From the NCBI RefSeq assembly GCF_014805625.2, contig NW_023998516.1, positions 381,057 to 445,056 on the forward strand: a DNA stretch of 64,000 nt, given 5' to 3'. This document shows positions 9,873-23,299 of the stretch, piece after piece (the first letter of the stretch is position 1; the number at the start of each line of letters is the position of its first letter). Source of the DNA: Glossina fuscipes (Eukaryota > Arthropoda > Insecta > Diptera > Glossinidae). A model generated the notes under the pieces. It was not told the origin of the DNA. It did no database searches and saw only the letters and a list, made by a program, of their open reading frames with translations. The position numbers and the translations under genes are program-made.

Positions 9873-11264
9873 GAACTCAAATATTTTGTAGGAACACTTA
9901 AAAATTCAAGGTCAAAATAACTGTGACTGAGGGAACGACATGTTTATAGTTAGTAAGTTGAAGTCAAGAAACTTCAGAAAGACTGTATATTTTATAATTT
10001 CAATGTTTTATACTTTTAATGATGTTAATTACGTTTACGTTAGCTTTTCAAAAATCTCCGCTTCGTTGTGTGTCTATATTGAGCTTTTATTATACGCTAT
10101 ATAACATATGATACATGGCATATTAAGTTTGCTCATTATAAATCGAATAGATCCCCATTTTACCATGATGTTTACAAAAATATATATAGCAATACGAACG
10201 ATAGAACTTTTTTATGCATCAACTTTACTTTAAAGGAAAAAAATCTTATAAAGAGGAAAAATGAAATTTCCATGCACTATAATACTGAACGTTGTTAGCA
10301 AATGTTTTTTATCTTCGCGCAGGTACCTATAAGGTTATCCTTGCAATAATATAAGTAGAATTTTGTATCTTTGCGTTGTGTGCAGTTTACGAATAATGAG
10401 CAAAAAATTGGTTTTTGTTTTTCTTTCTTGCAAACAACGCAAATGTTAGAATGATTCATAATTAAATACTGAGCAGGAATTTATATGCATATGTAAATAT
10501 GTAACAATAAATAAATGTCCCAAACATATGTGGATTCGCCAGCGTTCTACCCTTGTATGTTATCTTACGAATATATTGAGTGATATTTTATATATGTATT
10601 TATTTATATTCATATAAACAATTTGACAGAATCTTATGGGTAAAAGTGAAAACTAAATGTTTTTTTTTTTTGTATATGCATTATAAATGATTTGTAAAAC
10701 ATTTAATATATCTTTTCAATCGGAAGAAAAGCAATAAATTTACGAACGCATTTTAGAAAAACAAATATTATAACGAAAATGATATATTTCGTAACTTTAA
10801 AACATATAAAATATAACCTTTGTCCTAAAAAATCGTTCTTTGTTTTCTCATACACACCACAGACACCATAAGCGTTATTGCGAGGAATTGTTTATACAAC
10901 CTCATAAAACAAAAATAATACTTTTATCGTTGTGCTACCACTACTCAGTCAACGTAAAATATTGCTCCATTAAAACTAATGCTATTATTTCATGAAACGC
11001 ATTGTCCCATAAGATGACGGAAATATATATTAAAGAAAAATTATTCGTTCTTAGGAAGAGATGGTGAAAGCGGAAAAAATTATATATTATAAACACATAC
11101 GTTATACGTCTTTGGTCTTTGTAGTTTTTTGAAATAAGATTTGTTTGCAGCAGAAATATTTAGAGATACAAATTTCCGAGCGCATACAAAATCTCATTGA
11201 TGATAATGGCTTTTATGTAGTTATATAAAATTCATATTCAATAAAGGAAAAATTTAATAAAAAC
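9873..11264. other. Intergenic, nothing recognised
   Basis: AT-rich, with short T and TA runs and no open frame of note. Confidence 0.5.
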
Positions 11265-11600
11265 AAGTAAGAGTACAGTAGTGGAACACGTTAGACACCC
11301 TAAACTACGTTCATATATCGACCTCTCAAAATAAAGCTTTCTAGGAGAAGTAGTAGAAAACTCGAACCGATGCGAATCATTTTCAATACCGTTCGTTGTT
11401 CAGCCAAAAAGTAGCGAACGTTATGAACGTATCTCAAAAATTGCAACCTGTACGTTGAAAACCTAAAAGTCAGACAGATAGAGGAACAGGCAAGCTTAGA
11501 TCCATTCAGAATTACTTCATTAGATAGTGAAACGTGGATCTATTTTAAGTTCACACAAACTTAATATACCCTTGTACCACAAGTAGTATAGAATATAATA
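11265..11600 (-). repeat. Family-2 dispersed repeat
   Basis: On the minus strand it starts near 11585 with acttgtggtacaagggtata and then ttaagtttgtgtg. It contains atggatctaagcttgcctgt and ttttgagatacg-like words. The order matches the copies at 45.7 and 56.0 kb. Confidence 0.65.
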
Positions 11601-12552
11601 AAATAACAAAAATACTCTCAATACTTTCTCCCCGAATTTTTTATTGTATTTTTACTTTTTTATGACAGATCTGACAATGTAAACATACTAAGTCAATTGA
11701 TTAAGAAGTTTTTGGGCGTTTGTACGCTTGTTTCTTCCCATCTATTCATCAAACCAATTGTTCACTTATCTCCTCTTCTTCGATACTCTTATGAGTTTCG
11801 TAAAGTCCATATAAAAAAAAAAAAAAAAAAACAGTTAAATTTTCCACATGATTGCTCCTTTCGTGTGTGTTGGAAATGCGCTGGATATGAAGCTGGAGAG
11901 AAAGAAAGAATTTAAGAAAAAAATGCTTTAATCCTTTTCATTGACATTTGCATGAATGAATTTAATTAGTTTGTTATCGGATCAATTCACTTGAATTCAC
12001 ATTTCGCTAATCCACATTTAAGCAGCGAAAGTATTTTATTGCAAGATTTTTTAGACAAAAAGTAACTATGATTTCTTTAATTACTTTTAAGAGCTTAAAG
12101 CATTTTAAACGAGCATTTTGTCGGACAATATGTTGCCAAGTTTTTCTAGGCCTTTTCTGTTACATGACTCATCGTTCAGAGGATAATCCTGTGTGCGTAT
12201 GTAAATGCGGGAGGTGAACCGCCGATCAATGAGTGACTTTACCGAGCGAGTATTCACTAAAGCTACTGTACTGAGAATTGAAGCAGAGCCTTCTTAATGG
12301 ATATTATTCCGTTGTTAGCGCGTACAGGTAATTTTCTCGAATTTATTTACGAAAAACAAATTAATGCATTGGAACAAATCGGATACTTGTATAATGTATA
12401 TCAACAAGAGTTTTAAATAATTAAAGGAAGCAAAATTGCAACATATCGGCTTTGACAAAAGCAACATATTTTTTTTTACAGCACCCTCTTGCCGAAATTG
12501 TCATCACGTTTCGTGTCAATCTCTGATTATGCGTAGACCGTAATTTCTACGC
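11601..12552. other. Intergenic, nothing recognised
   Basis: Contains an A-run of about 19 near 11812-11831 and otherwise no feature I can support. Confidence 0.5.
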
Positions 12553-12839
12553 CACGTGTACCATTTTCGGTACACGATGCGGTAGAAGGTCTGAATAATC
12601 GTTAAATATTTAACCTAAGTAGTATTTTTTAAATTAAAACTACGAAACAAACAGTCCACTAATGACTGAAATATTCTTTCGACACCGCGCTCGTACTATT
12701 ATCGGTGCACGCCTCAAACAGTACTGGGAACGTTATTACATCGCATAAAATAGTTAATATTTAGATTCAAATGTCCTAATTTGAAAATTTGGCTCGGTGT
12801 ACAAATGCCCCGTATTCTATAGTGAAAACGGTACACGTG
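12553..12839. repeat. Inverted repeat pair around a 255-bp interior
   Basis: cacgtgtaccattttc at 12553-12568 is matched at 15 of 16 positions by the reverse complement of 12824-12839. The left arm also forms its own 8-bp hairpin (cgtgtacc, 6-nt loop, ggtacacg, 12555-12576). No clear TSD was found, so a MITE is possible but not shown. Confidence 0.4.
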
Positions 12840-13717
12840 TAAGGCAAAGTGTTTATATATTTCAATTTTTTAACACCTCATTCTCATAAAGAAGAAGAAA
12901 ATAAGAAAAAAAGCATGTACATAAGTAGCACAGAGGCACACCCACAGCTAGTACAGACTCAAATTGCAAGTGAACCCTTAAGCCATTGCAAACATGCAAA
13001 AGCTTTATAACCGATACAGTAAACATAACGAGATGTTGAGATTAAAAATTAGTTTAAATACAACGTAGGCAAATCGTGCGTATTAAGCAAAGCTGTTTTG
13101 ATTGACTTTAAAGAATCCGATAAAAAGATTAAGTGATATACATCATTTAGGTTTTTGCAAACAACTTTGAAAGTGTTAAACAGACAACATATACGACATC
13201 TGTGTGAGAGCCACTAGAGAAAGCCTTGAGAATATGGCAAGTAAACTCTAAGAGGTTCGTGACAGTATATAAGATTTAATAGCAAAAGCTAAATACTGAG
13301 TAACAATTCGCTCAAACAATTTAGGTAAGACACTTAATTTGACCTCTAGAGTTCTCAAGATTTTAATAACTTCACTTGAATAATGGACTTTCTAAACAGA
13401 AGAAAAAAATTTGCAAAAAAATCATAAGGTACTTTCCCGCTTCGTGGAATATGTGAAAAGCAACAACCCGCCGATTAGCATAAGCGTTTATATTATAAAT
13501 TATTGTAAATAAGGAATTCCAGATCACTAAACATATGTAGAATCAAAAAGTATATATGGATGCATTTCATTTGATCAAGTATGCCCCCATAAGTCCGAAG
13601 ATGAAAGTAACTAAAAAAACAAAGTTTTTAAAAGAACAAGAAGATGACATTATAAAATGTTCTTCTTGACTAATTACAACTGCGAGAATAGATAAGAAGA
13701 TTTGTCCCTTGTGTACC
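12840..13717. other. Intergenic, nothing recognised
   Basis: No coding, RNA or repeat feature could be supported. Confidence 0.5.
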
Positions 13718-14400
13718 CATCACTGAAATATGAGTGGTGTATTCATTTTGTCAAAACATTTGCACACCCAGATAAAAAGCTCGGAAGTACATATATTCTT
13801 GATCACCATCAAATTCTAAGTTGTTTCAAACATACCCGTTAGTGTAATGTCTGCTGTAAATATCCTCCTGGATGAAGCTATCGACTTTAAATTTGATTTG
13901 AGAAGCATTGCAAATTCTTGCATGCAGTTGTTATTAAAAATGGGCCAAATCGATCGAAATACACGCCCACAGCACCAAGAAAATTGAAAACACCTCTGTT
14001 TTTCAAAAGGAATAAAAAATTGGATTTTTCATCATTACTCAACAATTATAGCAAATGAATGTACAAAAATTTAAACGCATTTTCTTGAGGGCATACTGTA
14101 GCACGTATACAAGATCTTCAAAAAAAAGTGTCATAAACCCCACAAACTATGAAATTTCTTTGCTAGTTTCAAATATCTGTCCATTTGTATGTCTGCCCAA
14201 CTGTGTAGTGGTTGTGGTAAACGTTTTCCCGTTAGCGAAAAAATTGCAAAAGAATTTGAAATTGACGCAAACTTTTCAAAGAACACGCCTATAACGAAAA
14301 ACTTCTATTTTGAAAATAAAAAAAATCGGCCGCATCCGCCCGATATTAAAGTTGTATTTCTTTTTTTCATTCTTAAAAGATTTCGCCGCAACCGAATATA
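13718..14400 (+). repeat. Family-1 dispersed repeat
   Basis: Starts with tggtgtattcattttgtcaa and continues through gcacacccagataaaaagc, the tatattcttgatcaccatc block, acacgcccacagcacc near 13962 and ggatttttcatcattactca. A second module holds tgtccatttgtatgtctgcc. The section 14170-14310 aligns with 42930-43075 of the copy beside the LTR element. Confidence 0.75.
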
Positions 14401-17400
14401 GTTTGTTTACTTTTTTTACCTAACATTTCTTTCATTTAATTTTTGGTTCCTTCTTTGTCAATTGCGTTTCTTGCGTTCGTGTGTGTGATTTTGCGTCACG
14501 AAATTTATTCTGTTTTCGTTTGTGAATCCACCAAAATTTGGAAAGAGTAAATGCATTATATATTAGTGTCATTTTTGTTAAACATTTGTTTTGTTTTGCG
14601 AAGAATGATGTTAGTACGATAGTTAGTTGTGCTTCATTAGCCTGAAAATATGCAGAATAAATTATTTGTATTTGCATTTGTGATGAATGAGATAAGAAAA
14701 AGTCTGCCTATGTGCACATAAAACATTATGTGTATAGTAAATATAAATATATAACTGTATATGATTTTATACATGTTTCTTCAATTACTACGGAAAAAGA
14801 GACGACAGGGAGGAGAGAAATAGAAAGAGAAAGAAAAAGAGAGAGTGGAAGAAAGTTGAAATTGCTTTATATATCTTTTCACCATAATGCCTCCGGGCAT
14901 GTAACTATATCCGCATTAATGTGTCTGCTTGTCTACGCGCACTCGAATATATACAAATAAAATTTTACTATTACACACACAAAAGTAACTTTTGTAGTTG
15001 TAAAGCAATGAAAACAAAAACAAAGTAGTTTCTGTCTGTTTGCCTGTTTTTGACGAAATAAAAGTTTAGCAAGAAGAAAGCAGAAGCATCTGAAGGAAAT
15101 TCCAGATGGTTGTAAACTATTTCCTAAAGATTTAAGATGATTGTTAAAGCAGTAGGGGGAGTTTTTATAAAGTTTGTTTTTCATTTATTTTTTTCTAGAA
15201 TAATAAAACTCAAGTAAAGGAACGTATGTGTGTGAATATGACGACATCTTTCAGACATTGTAGCAAGTGCTCTTGAGAGACCTTTTGAAAATAAATTTTG
15301 TTTGAAAGTGAACAGAACCAAGAATTTTCCTTCATTCTTTTCCTTACCATTAAAAGGGAAAGGTTGACAGGTTATCCCTAATAAAACAATATCTCCTAGG
15401 TATCGCATACAACTGTTACTGTTTATTTAAATATTATTTTAAGAAATGTACACAAAAATTTGTGCGAAAATTCGGTCATCGGTCTTTACAAGATCTATAT
15501 CACAATTGTGTGCTTGTGTGAGTGGGTGTTTGAATACGATATGTGCAACTTGTTGTTCTACTTTATGATTTCTTTTGTTTACATTTCAACATTGTTGCAT
15601 AATGCAAGAGGGCTTCTATTTTACTACGTAATACATTCTCTCAACAACAGCGAGGATAAATTAAGTGAACAAAAAGCATAATTAAAATTTCATATTTTGT
15701 TGTCTTTGTCATCATAAGGTGAAGCGAAAGAATGAAATTGAAAGTGATTTATTTACTGAAATGAACATAGCCCATCAAGATAACCCGCATTTTATAAGGT
15801 TCGTGTCTTCGCTACAAATATCGTTACGAAGTTACGATTTGCCGCGAAATACAAAACAAGCATGTTAAATAAGTAATAAAATTAAACAACATTGGCAGTC
15901 GTGCACATATAAAACAAACTTAGCCTCTAATTACGAACACAAAATCAAATGAGCTAAGTTAGTGCTACTAAATCTTACGCAAAATTGCAGTAGAAATACT
16001 GAAAGAATGAATGTGTCTGAATCGTCTTATAATTTTCAGAGATATTACGCGACTATAGGTTTTTGATATGTCGCTAAAGACGCGAACCCTTATTTCATTA
16101 CCATTTCCAGGATTCAGCACTGTCAAAATCGCCTCAAATATGCCTTCTCCGTACACATAAGCAAATAAATTACTTATAAACAATTCCCTAAAGTACAGGT
16201 TTTTGATATATCTAACCCAAATAAAAAGCCAAATTTATTTATAAAAAAATGTTCATAAGAACATAGCAAAAGTAAAAAACGGTCAAGCATAAAAAACTCA
16301 AAAGTTCAAAAATTTTACGTGTACGCTTAAGCAAACATACCTCCAACAACACACAAGTATTTCTGCTTTAACGTGAATGCAGCCAAGCGCAGATCGACTA
16401 AAAACGTCGTAGTGTAACATGCGCATGTTAATAAAGCGGGCTTACGCATGCTTGGCGTACAAATTTCAGTAAATATTCTCATTTAAGTTCTTTACTCTCT
16501 CTCTCTCTCTCTCTTACGATCTTCAATATCGTTTCTTTTTATTAGATGATTTCTTGCAAATCTAATAATTTTGCTGCGTAAATGTTCCTCGCAAAATATC
16601 TCATCTTATATATATATAATGGTTTTGCTTGTACATATGGAAAAAGCAGGTTTGTGATGAACTTGGGGGTGATCGACGTGAGTCAGGGTATTGAAATTAG
16701 GTTTTTCTGATAGGTTTTAACGTGCTTTAAGTCATCAAAAATCAGTACTTGGGGAAATTCGTTAAAACTTTTTATAAGTAATTTAGTGTATTGTACATTT
16801 TCGTCAATAATATGAATACATTTTATAGTAAATAGTAGCAATAATTTTTTTTTTTAATTTTTTATAACATTTCCGTATGATTTCTTGCTTTATTTATGCT
16901 TGATTTCTATTTTTGATTTCTAGTTTTTCTAATCATTTTGTTGTATTTTCAGTACCGTTCAATTATCAATTGCGGTAGCAGAGGCACAAACCTCATGTGA
17001 AGATAGCCCTCCTTTTAGCAAAGACAAAAGTGTGGGCTACGTACAGTGGGCTAGCTTCATGCCAGTCATTATTTCCAGTTTTGAACGAATGTTTCAAATC
17101 CCCGCCACTTATTTGTTATAAGCTTTTTTAAATAAACATATTTTGAAATTGGGAAAAAATATATTTCATTGAAAATATGCAATAGTATTGCGATCGTCAT
17201 CTGTAATGTAAGCGTAGACATATCAATGAAAAAACTGCTCCCCAAATACACGCCAGAACTGTGTGCTTCCAACTTGTTTTCAATTTATTTATATTTGGGG
17301 AGAGAATATGCCAAACTGTCTTAGAATAAATGGACAATCAATTAGAAATAAATTACTACTACTACAATTATATCGTCCATTGCGGTCGTATTATTAGATC

Positions 17401-20400
17401 GGTTGGTACCATTTGTGGACTGAACAGGTGTTTCAAAGCAATAGGCAAATATATGAAAATAATGTCGACCTTTTTCCGAGGTTCTTTCAGTTTTTTCTCG
17501 CGTTCTTAAGCGACCCAGAAATGTTTATGGCAAATTTCAGCTTCCCACCTTCATTTTTATGACCGCAGGGATTCTACAAATGTTATGGGGCAAAACGACC
17601 CATATCGGTACAGATAGGTATATGTCATCGATATCTCGAAAGCTAGATCACGTAGAGAAGAGCTGATCATGGGATTTAAAAGATCTTTTCACATAAATAA
17701 CAATCGTCAAATATGTTCCTTTTTTTTTCAAGTCAATCTGGTACTAATACCGGTCTTTCTGGTATTAATACAAAAAATCCTAAATAATTCCGTAGTTACA
17801 CATTCGAAGAGGACGTGTAAGAAAAAAAGGAAAAATTCTTGATAAAATTATTATTTAAGAAAAGCTAGCTGAACAGATTTTTTTAAGAAAAGAAGAAAAA
17901 GAAAAAAAACAGAATACAATTGTTTTGACTTAAATCATTGCGGATATGGCAGGCGACCAGACTGAGGGATGTGACTAAAATTATACTAATCAAAAATTCA
18001 TACAAGCAGTTCTTAGTTAATTGCATGGTTAGTTTAAAAGTATATGTCTGTGCTTTGCAAATATTTGATCAGCCCCCGCGTTGATGGCTATAAAAACAAC
18101 TTTGTTTATAGTAAATAATGTAAATAACACAGATTTGCCTAAAATTGTTATCTTCATGATGTTACTTATTACATAAGCGGTGCATGTGATGAAAATAAAT
18201 CCGTATATAGAAAACGAAGGGTTCTTCGCTCTAATACTGTTACGCATGTAATAATTTTAATTAAAAATTGCACAACGTATAGCAAATGCATGAGGTGAGA
18301 ATATTTTTTTACATAATTTATTAAATTAATTGGTCCTGAGAGATCCAAAGATAACAAGAGGTATTTAGTAACCATCTTGTTGTACTTTGCGATTGAAACC
18401 TAACTTCGTGTTTGGCTTCAGATCGGACAATTTGAATTTATAGCAGTTGCTGAAATACATGAAACGAAACTTAGCAATCTTTCTGTAAGTAATACTTCGA
18501 ACTAATAAAAAAATTTCAAGATGAAAACGGTCACGAGGAGGATGACGAAAAAAAAACAGGGTATAGTGTTTATTTCGAATGTGTACAGGTCTATGCCGAT
18601 GAAAAATGAAAAAGTTACAATTGTTGGCAACTGAATCGTCTTTTTTGATTTTCTTGTGTAAAGCAAAGAAACGCCTTCACATAATAAACGGAAACAAAAT
18701 TGCCGAAACAACTTTTTAGAAAAGAATTATTGAAATAAAATGAAAATCATTCAGTAGACTTTCATTTAAATTTTTCTTCCTTGTTTTCACATCCTTTAAA
18801 ACTGTTTTAAGACGATTAAGCTCAAGCGATACCATTACATGGTAAACATTGAATGCTAACTTCATGTACTTTTGTAGTTTTATATTTCGTTTTAAGGCGG
18901 GAGGAGAGTGAGGCGGAGGGGGCGACACTTCAGTCGAAAAGCTATATAAGACAATCCTCGTCTTGTTTTAATGCTAGTTATTGTAATAGTAAGCAATTTT
19001 TTTTCGAAACATTGTACAAACATTTTCTCACAAGAGAAACATGAGATGAAAATCATTTTTTGCTTCTTCATTCCCAACGATTTGTTTCAGTCAATTGAAT
19101 TGTCCGACCGTAAAGTTATTTAATAGTTTGGTAAAGTATACGACACCATTGTAGCAGAAGGCGTTAGCAAATGCTTTTTGGCAGCAAGTATATGGAAAGA
19201 GTAGCGGCAAAGAACGAAACTGAAATAAAAGAAAGTAAAAAGAATAAAAAGATTTCTGTATTTCTGTACTCTAGGTCATATATGAGCCGTTCACAGCGCA
19301 AATCGACGAACTTAACTTTTTCAAAAGTCTTAAATTTAAGCGTCAAAGCACTTGGGATAGTCATAACTTTTTATAAATATTATAACTTTCCTCAGTAATA
19401 TAGATTAACAGCATTAAACAGCAAAAATCGCAATGGAATTAAAAATACTCCATACGCCAATGTAAATCGTTGCAATAATTTAAATGCAAGTGCTGAATGA
19501 TAATGATAAACTTCTTAGTTTTTGAGTCTATCCGAAATTTAAATAAAATGAATTAATGAGTCGCAGTCGAATTGCCGCAGGAGAAAATATTTGTGAACTT
19601 ACGTTAAGTTTACAGAAATAAACATTATACCGTTGTAATCAAGATAACTGAAAGTAATAACAATATGGATGCGTGAAAAAGTGAATCATTTGATGGCTCT
19701 TCCATACGATTCATCAACATAAAGTCTCTCTCAAGAAACGTCCTTCGGATTTATGTGTTTGCAACAGTAAAAATATATCAACAAACACATTGAGTAGTAG
19801 TAGAAGAAGTCGGAATCCTGATAATTGAAATTTACGAAAGCAAAAAAACCAAAAGTTCCGTGTATAGGAGGAAATAATGGAGGAAATTTAATACCTTCGA
19901 AAGCATTTTTCGATATAATATGTAGTGTAATCAAAAAATGAAAAATAGAGAGAGGCTGCCTTGAAGGCGTTTTATAGTTTGCATAATCCAAAATGTTGAC
20001 CAAAATATTTTCTTAAGAGATTATATAAAAATGAAAGAAGTAAGAAGACGGAGCCCCACGAATAGCACTAAAGAACTAAGACATGATATTCGCCTTTGCA
20101 ACAAATAGTTTAGGGACCATTACCAGTTGAGTGACGGGCGAATATACAAACGCTTTTCTACGAAGCAAGTTACATGCCTGGTTGATCAGCGCAAAGATCG
20201 TGTTGCAAGTAATAAAATAAATGACACACATGTTATAAAACATATAAAGCTTCTAGCAGTCACTACACCAGAGCTCATAATCCAAGACGAATATATTTAA
20301 ATTCTAAATTAAATATTAAGAAATTATCGGATACAACGCGGGAAGGAAAACGCATAGTACTAATAAAGGAAATACATTACTATAAGTTACAAAACAATCA

Positions 20401-21889
20401 TTCAAGGATACTCGTCAAGCTTGTGATTCTTTGCAAATAAATATTCAACGTTCAGCCTGCGAGAGAATTAAGAGGACAGAGAGGCTCGTAGTCACCAAGT
20501 TTTCTTTTCAACAAAACCTATATAAAGTTGAGTTATTAAATGAATGGTAATAGTTACGGAGTTTCTAGTAAATTGAGTTAAAATGCCCTGGGTTAAGTTA
20601 GAAATATTGAAACACGGCCTCGTAAAATTGGAATGCGACTACAATAAGGATTCAAAATATAATGGCATTAGTATAAGTAAATCCGCAGCAGGCAGACGAC
20701 ACACGACAGACTAAATTTATACTGTGACAAGGGGAAAAAAAGAATGACGTGGTGGAGCTGCTAAAATACACGCCTCCTGTTAAACATGATTACGACAAAA
20801 ACTTGCCAAAAATCGAAATGATAAGTCCTCACATACACATCTGATGAAGAAGGCATCATTTATATCACTGATAAAATAACCTCAAATAATATATTATAAC
20901 GAAAATCTTCACATGGAATATTTTTAAAAAAATGTATAATAAATAACTTTTCCTGTAATAAAAAACGACGTCAAAATTTAAGCACTGAATTTAACTTTGT
21001 TAGTTAAACCGATTAGCTCCATCAATTATTCTGAATCATTCAATTTAGTTAATATTATATACTGTCTAAGTCTCCATACGTATTAATTCTACGTACATAT
21101 TAATTCTACAATATATACTTGAATTGATATAATAACTGTGTATTTTAAAAAATAATGTACATTATTTCATTGCGTTTCTCAACTTTTGCTTTAATGAAGT
21201 TAATCGATTTGTGCAACGCATGGCTCATTTTCATTTTACATGCATAAAGCACGTTATGATGTATCATAAAATATCATAATAATCTAATAAAGACAGTGAT
21301 AGAAATAATAATAATCATGTAACTTAAACTCCTAAGTATAACTCACACGCATATTTTTATATGTAGTCGTTATTGCAGCTTATAAAAAAAACTACATTTT
21401 ATCTCCACGTATTTGAGATAATATCGTAACGCGTAGCGTGTAATTCTATTCTGTTCTATATAAGAACAATGTACGTCATTATGTTCTTGCATCGCATGTG
21501 ATAGAAATTTAATTTCGTTTCCACGGATTCCATTCAGTAAGAGTTTTCTTTTTCTCATCACGATTTGTTTGCAGACAGCCCGAGTTTCTCCCTTTTCAGT
21601 TTAATTTTCCATTTTAATATTGTTAAAGGTACTTTGTTTTGTACCTATTGCTTGAAGGTGAGATATTATTTTGTGCAGATAAACTCTATAAAATAATAAT
21701 ATATTAAAGATTGATCAAATGTAATCCTTTCATCGCGTATAGTCAGTCAGATTCAAGTTTCAAGTTTTCATCTGAAATAAAGAAGATAAACACAAGATAG
21801 ATTCTATATTCCAGCATATGTGATTGCAAAATCAAGCGATTGGATTTGGATTGGAAGATTTAGTTGATCTTTGCACTTAGCTTGGCAAG
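14401..21889. other. 7.5 kb without a recognisable gene
   Basis: I see only short chance-length open frames, a purine-rich tract at 14790-14855, a (CT)10 microsatellite at 16495-16514 and scattered A/T runs. A TATA-like tatataag at 18943, downstream of a GC-rich stretch (18898-18925), has no supported transcript. No transposon family from elsewhere in the window recurs here. It may be intronic or intergenic. Confidence 0.5.
16495..16514. repeat. (CT)10 microsatellite
   Basis: Ten uninterrupted CT units. Confidence 0.95.
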
Positions 21890-21995
21890 ACTCATAAGAA
21901 CGAATTGAAGGCAAATATCAAAACTTTAAACGCAATTTCAACAGATGGACCGATAGACAGACATGACTAAATCGATCTTACTGTTCATCCGGGGC
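21890..21995 (-). repeat. Dispersed repeat fragment (family 1 or 2)
   Basis: The plus-strand string gatggaccgatagacagaca, followed by tgactaaatcgat, matches the Tgtccgtctg block of the dispersed repeats read on the minus strand. Too short to assign to one family. Confidence 0.4.
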
Positions 21996-22181
21996 TTTAT
22001 GAATGCTGCGGTACATCTTTTAAGACATTGCAGATATTTCGCAATGGTAAGTGAATATCTTGCAGCGTGTATAAAAAAAATGTGTTTTTCCAAGTTACGA
22101 ATTTTGAAACTGTTATAAGTCAATATTTAAAATTGATATAAATCGTGATGTTTCATTCATTAAAAAGAATTACATGTAAGG

Positions 22182-22193
22182 ATAGAAGAAATT
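22182..22193. repeat. Probable TSD, left copy, of SINE A
   Basis: atagaagaaatt here matches 22374-22385 (atagaagagatt) at 11 of 12 positions, directly bracketing the SINE. Confidence 0.65.
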
Positions 22194-22333
22194 CGCCTGG
22201 GTAGGCAAAAGATGTCCACTAACAAGTCAATGGTCGTGAGTTCAAATCTCAAGTATGATAGAACCTTCAATAAAACCGATTGGTTTCGATACTAGTAGTT
22301 TAAGCCTTAAGTCTTTAGTCTCTGGCTAAGTTC

Positions 22334-22373
<40 letters not shown>
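22194..22373 (+). mobile_element. tRNA-derived SINE, copy A
   Basis: A short retroposon of about 180 bp ending in (TAA)12. It has a tRNA-like head with a near-canonical RNA polymerase III B box (gagttcaaatctc, 22238-22250). A middle part reads gatagaaccttcaataaaac, followed by cgattggtttcgatactag, and the tail ends tctggctaagttcataataa. It aligns with the copies at 35906-36091 (minus) and 45165-45325 (plus). Compared with copy C it lacks about 9 bp of the A box (cgcctg is followed directly by ggtaggc), so it should not be transcribed from its own promoter. A 12-bp TSD with one mismatch supports retroposition. Confidence 0.8.
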
Positions 22374-22385
22374 ATAGAAGAGATT
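22374..22385. repeat. Probable TSD, right copy, of SINE A
   Basis: atagaagagatt, one mismatch from 22182-22193. Confidence 0.65.
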
Positions 22386-22983
22386 ATATCTCGAATTTTA
22401 TGGCATCGATAGTTCGGTCTATAAGCGAATCAGTTGATGATCTGAAGCTGTTTAAGAGTATTTGGTAAACACTTAATTAAGTCTTTGTTTAATATTTTTG
22501 GTTGTGAGAATTAAAAACCGAAGAACAGCGCAATATAATGTAGACTATAGGCTGATAGTCATTTATATCGAGAGTCATTTATATCAGAGTTTGGCAACTC
22601 TGCGCGCGTTGTAGTCGTACTGTTCTCCTTTGTGCGAAGAAGCTTTGCAATTTCTTGTTCTTATCTTACTGCTCTATAGCTTTAGGCGCGTTTAATGAAA
22701 AATTAATTTTAAAGTATAAAAGTGTGTAAATTGATTGAATTGTATTGATTTTTTTGTACTGATATGCTCTTGGTTTTTGCGACCTGCACTTGGTGCTCGC
22801 CGTAATAAGTCTCTTTCTTCTTTTCGTGTTTAAAGTTTTTTCTTGCTTTTTATTTACTGCGTCTTTAGCAGTGCAAAGTTTACGTCTAATTTTACAGACA
22901 ATGTGTGTGTTCGAGACAACTTTTTTTTTTCACAATATCTATCAGTTCCCTCTTCAATTTCTTGTCTGTTATTTTTTGACAAG

Positions 22984-23227
22984 GAGTGTTTTGAACAAAA
23001 ACGAGCGATTCATTACCTGTTGGCTTTGCGAACGCTTTTGTCATACGAAGTCATCAGGTATCCCAGCCTGTACAAGACCAACTCCTAATGTAGCCTGTGG
23101 TGCTTCACCTTCGTCTTCGGCCAAATCAGATTCGTTGACTCATGTGAGTGCCCCATCGTTGCCTAAAAAGAACATTAGCGTTTCCGCTAACGTTGAGTTG
23201 GCCGGTCATAAAAAAAATTATAATTAA
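22984..23227 (+). pseudogene. LINE ORF1 remnant with PHD-like cysteine motif
   Basis: The frame open from 22790 to 23227 only looks like protein from about 22984. There it reads FITCWLCERFCHTKSSGIP, resembling the C-x2-C...H-x2-C core of the PHD-like finger found in ORF1 of some CR1/jockey-type elements. The last expected cysteine is serine. A Ser/Pro-rich segment (GASPSSSAKSDSLTH) follows. It ends at the stop at 23225-23227, shortly before the endonuclease. The first part of the frame is hydrophobic, lacks ORF1 character and probably lies outside the real gene or beyond a frameshift. Domain naming is by motif only. Confidence 0.4.
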
Positions 23228-23299
23228 GCTCGGAAGCCTTCCTCGTTTTAGCTATGCTTAAGTGGCAAGGGTATCACTTTCCAGTGGCGCAATTTGGGC

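Noticed and set aside
18898..18960. GC-rich patch followed by a TATA-like box, as a promoter
   Set aside because: No initiator, downstream gene or transcript evidence could be attached.
22330..22372. (TAA)n run as an independent microsatellite or CRISPR-like array
   Set aside because: It is the tail of SINE A. No array of spaced direct repeats typical of CRISPR occurs in the window.
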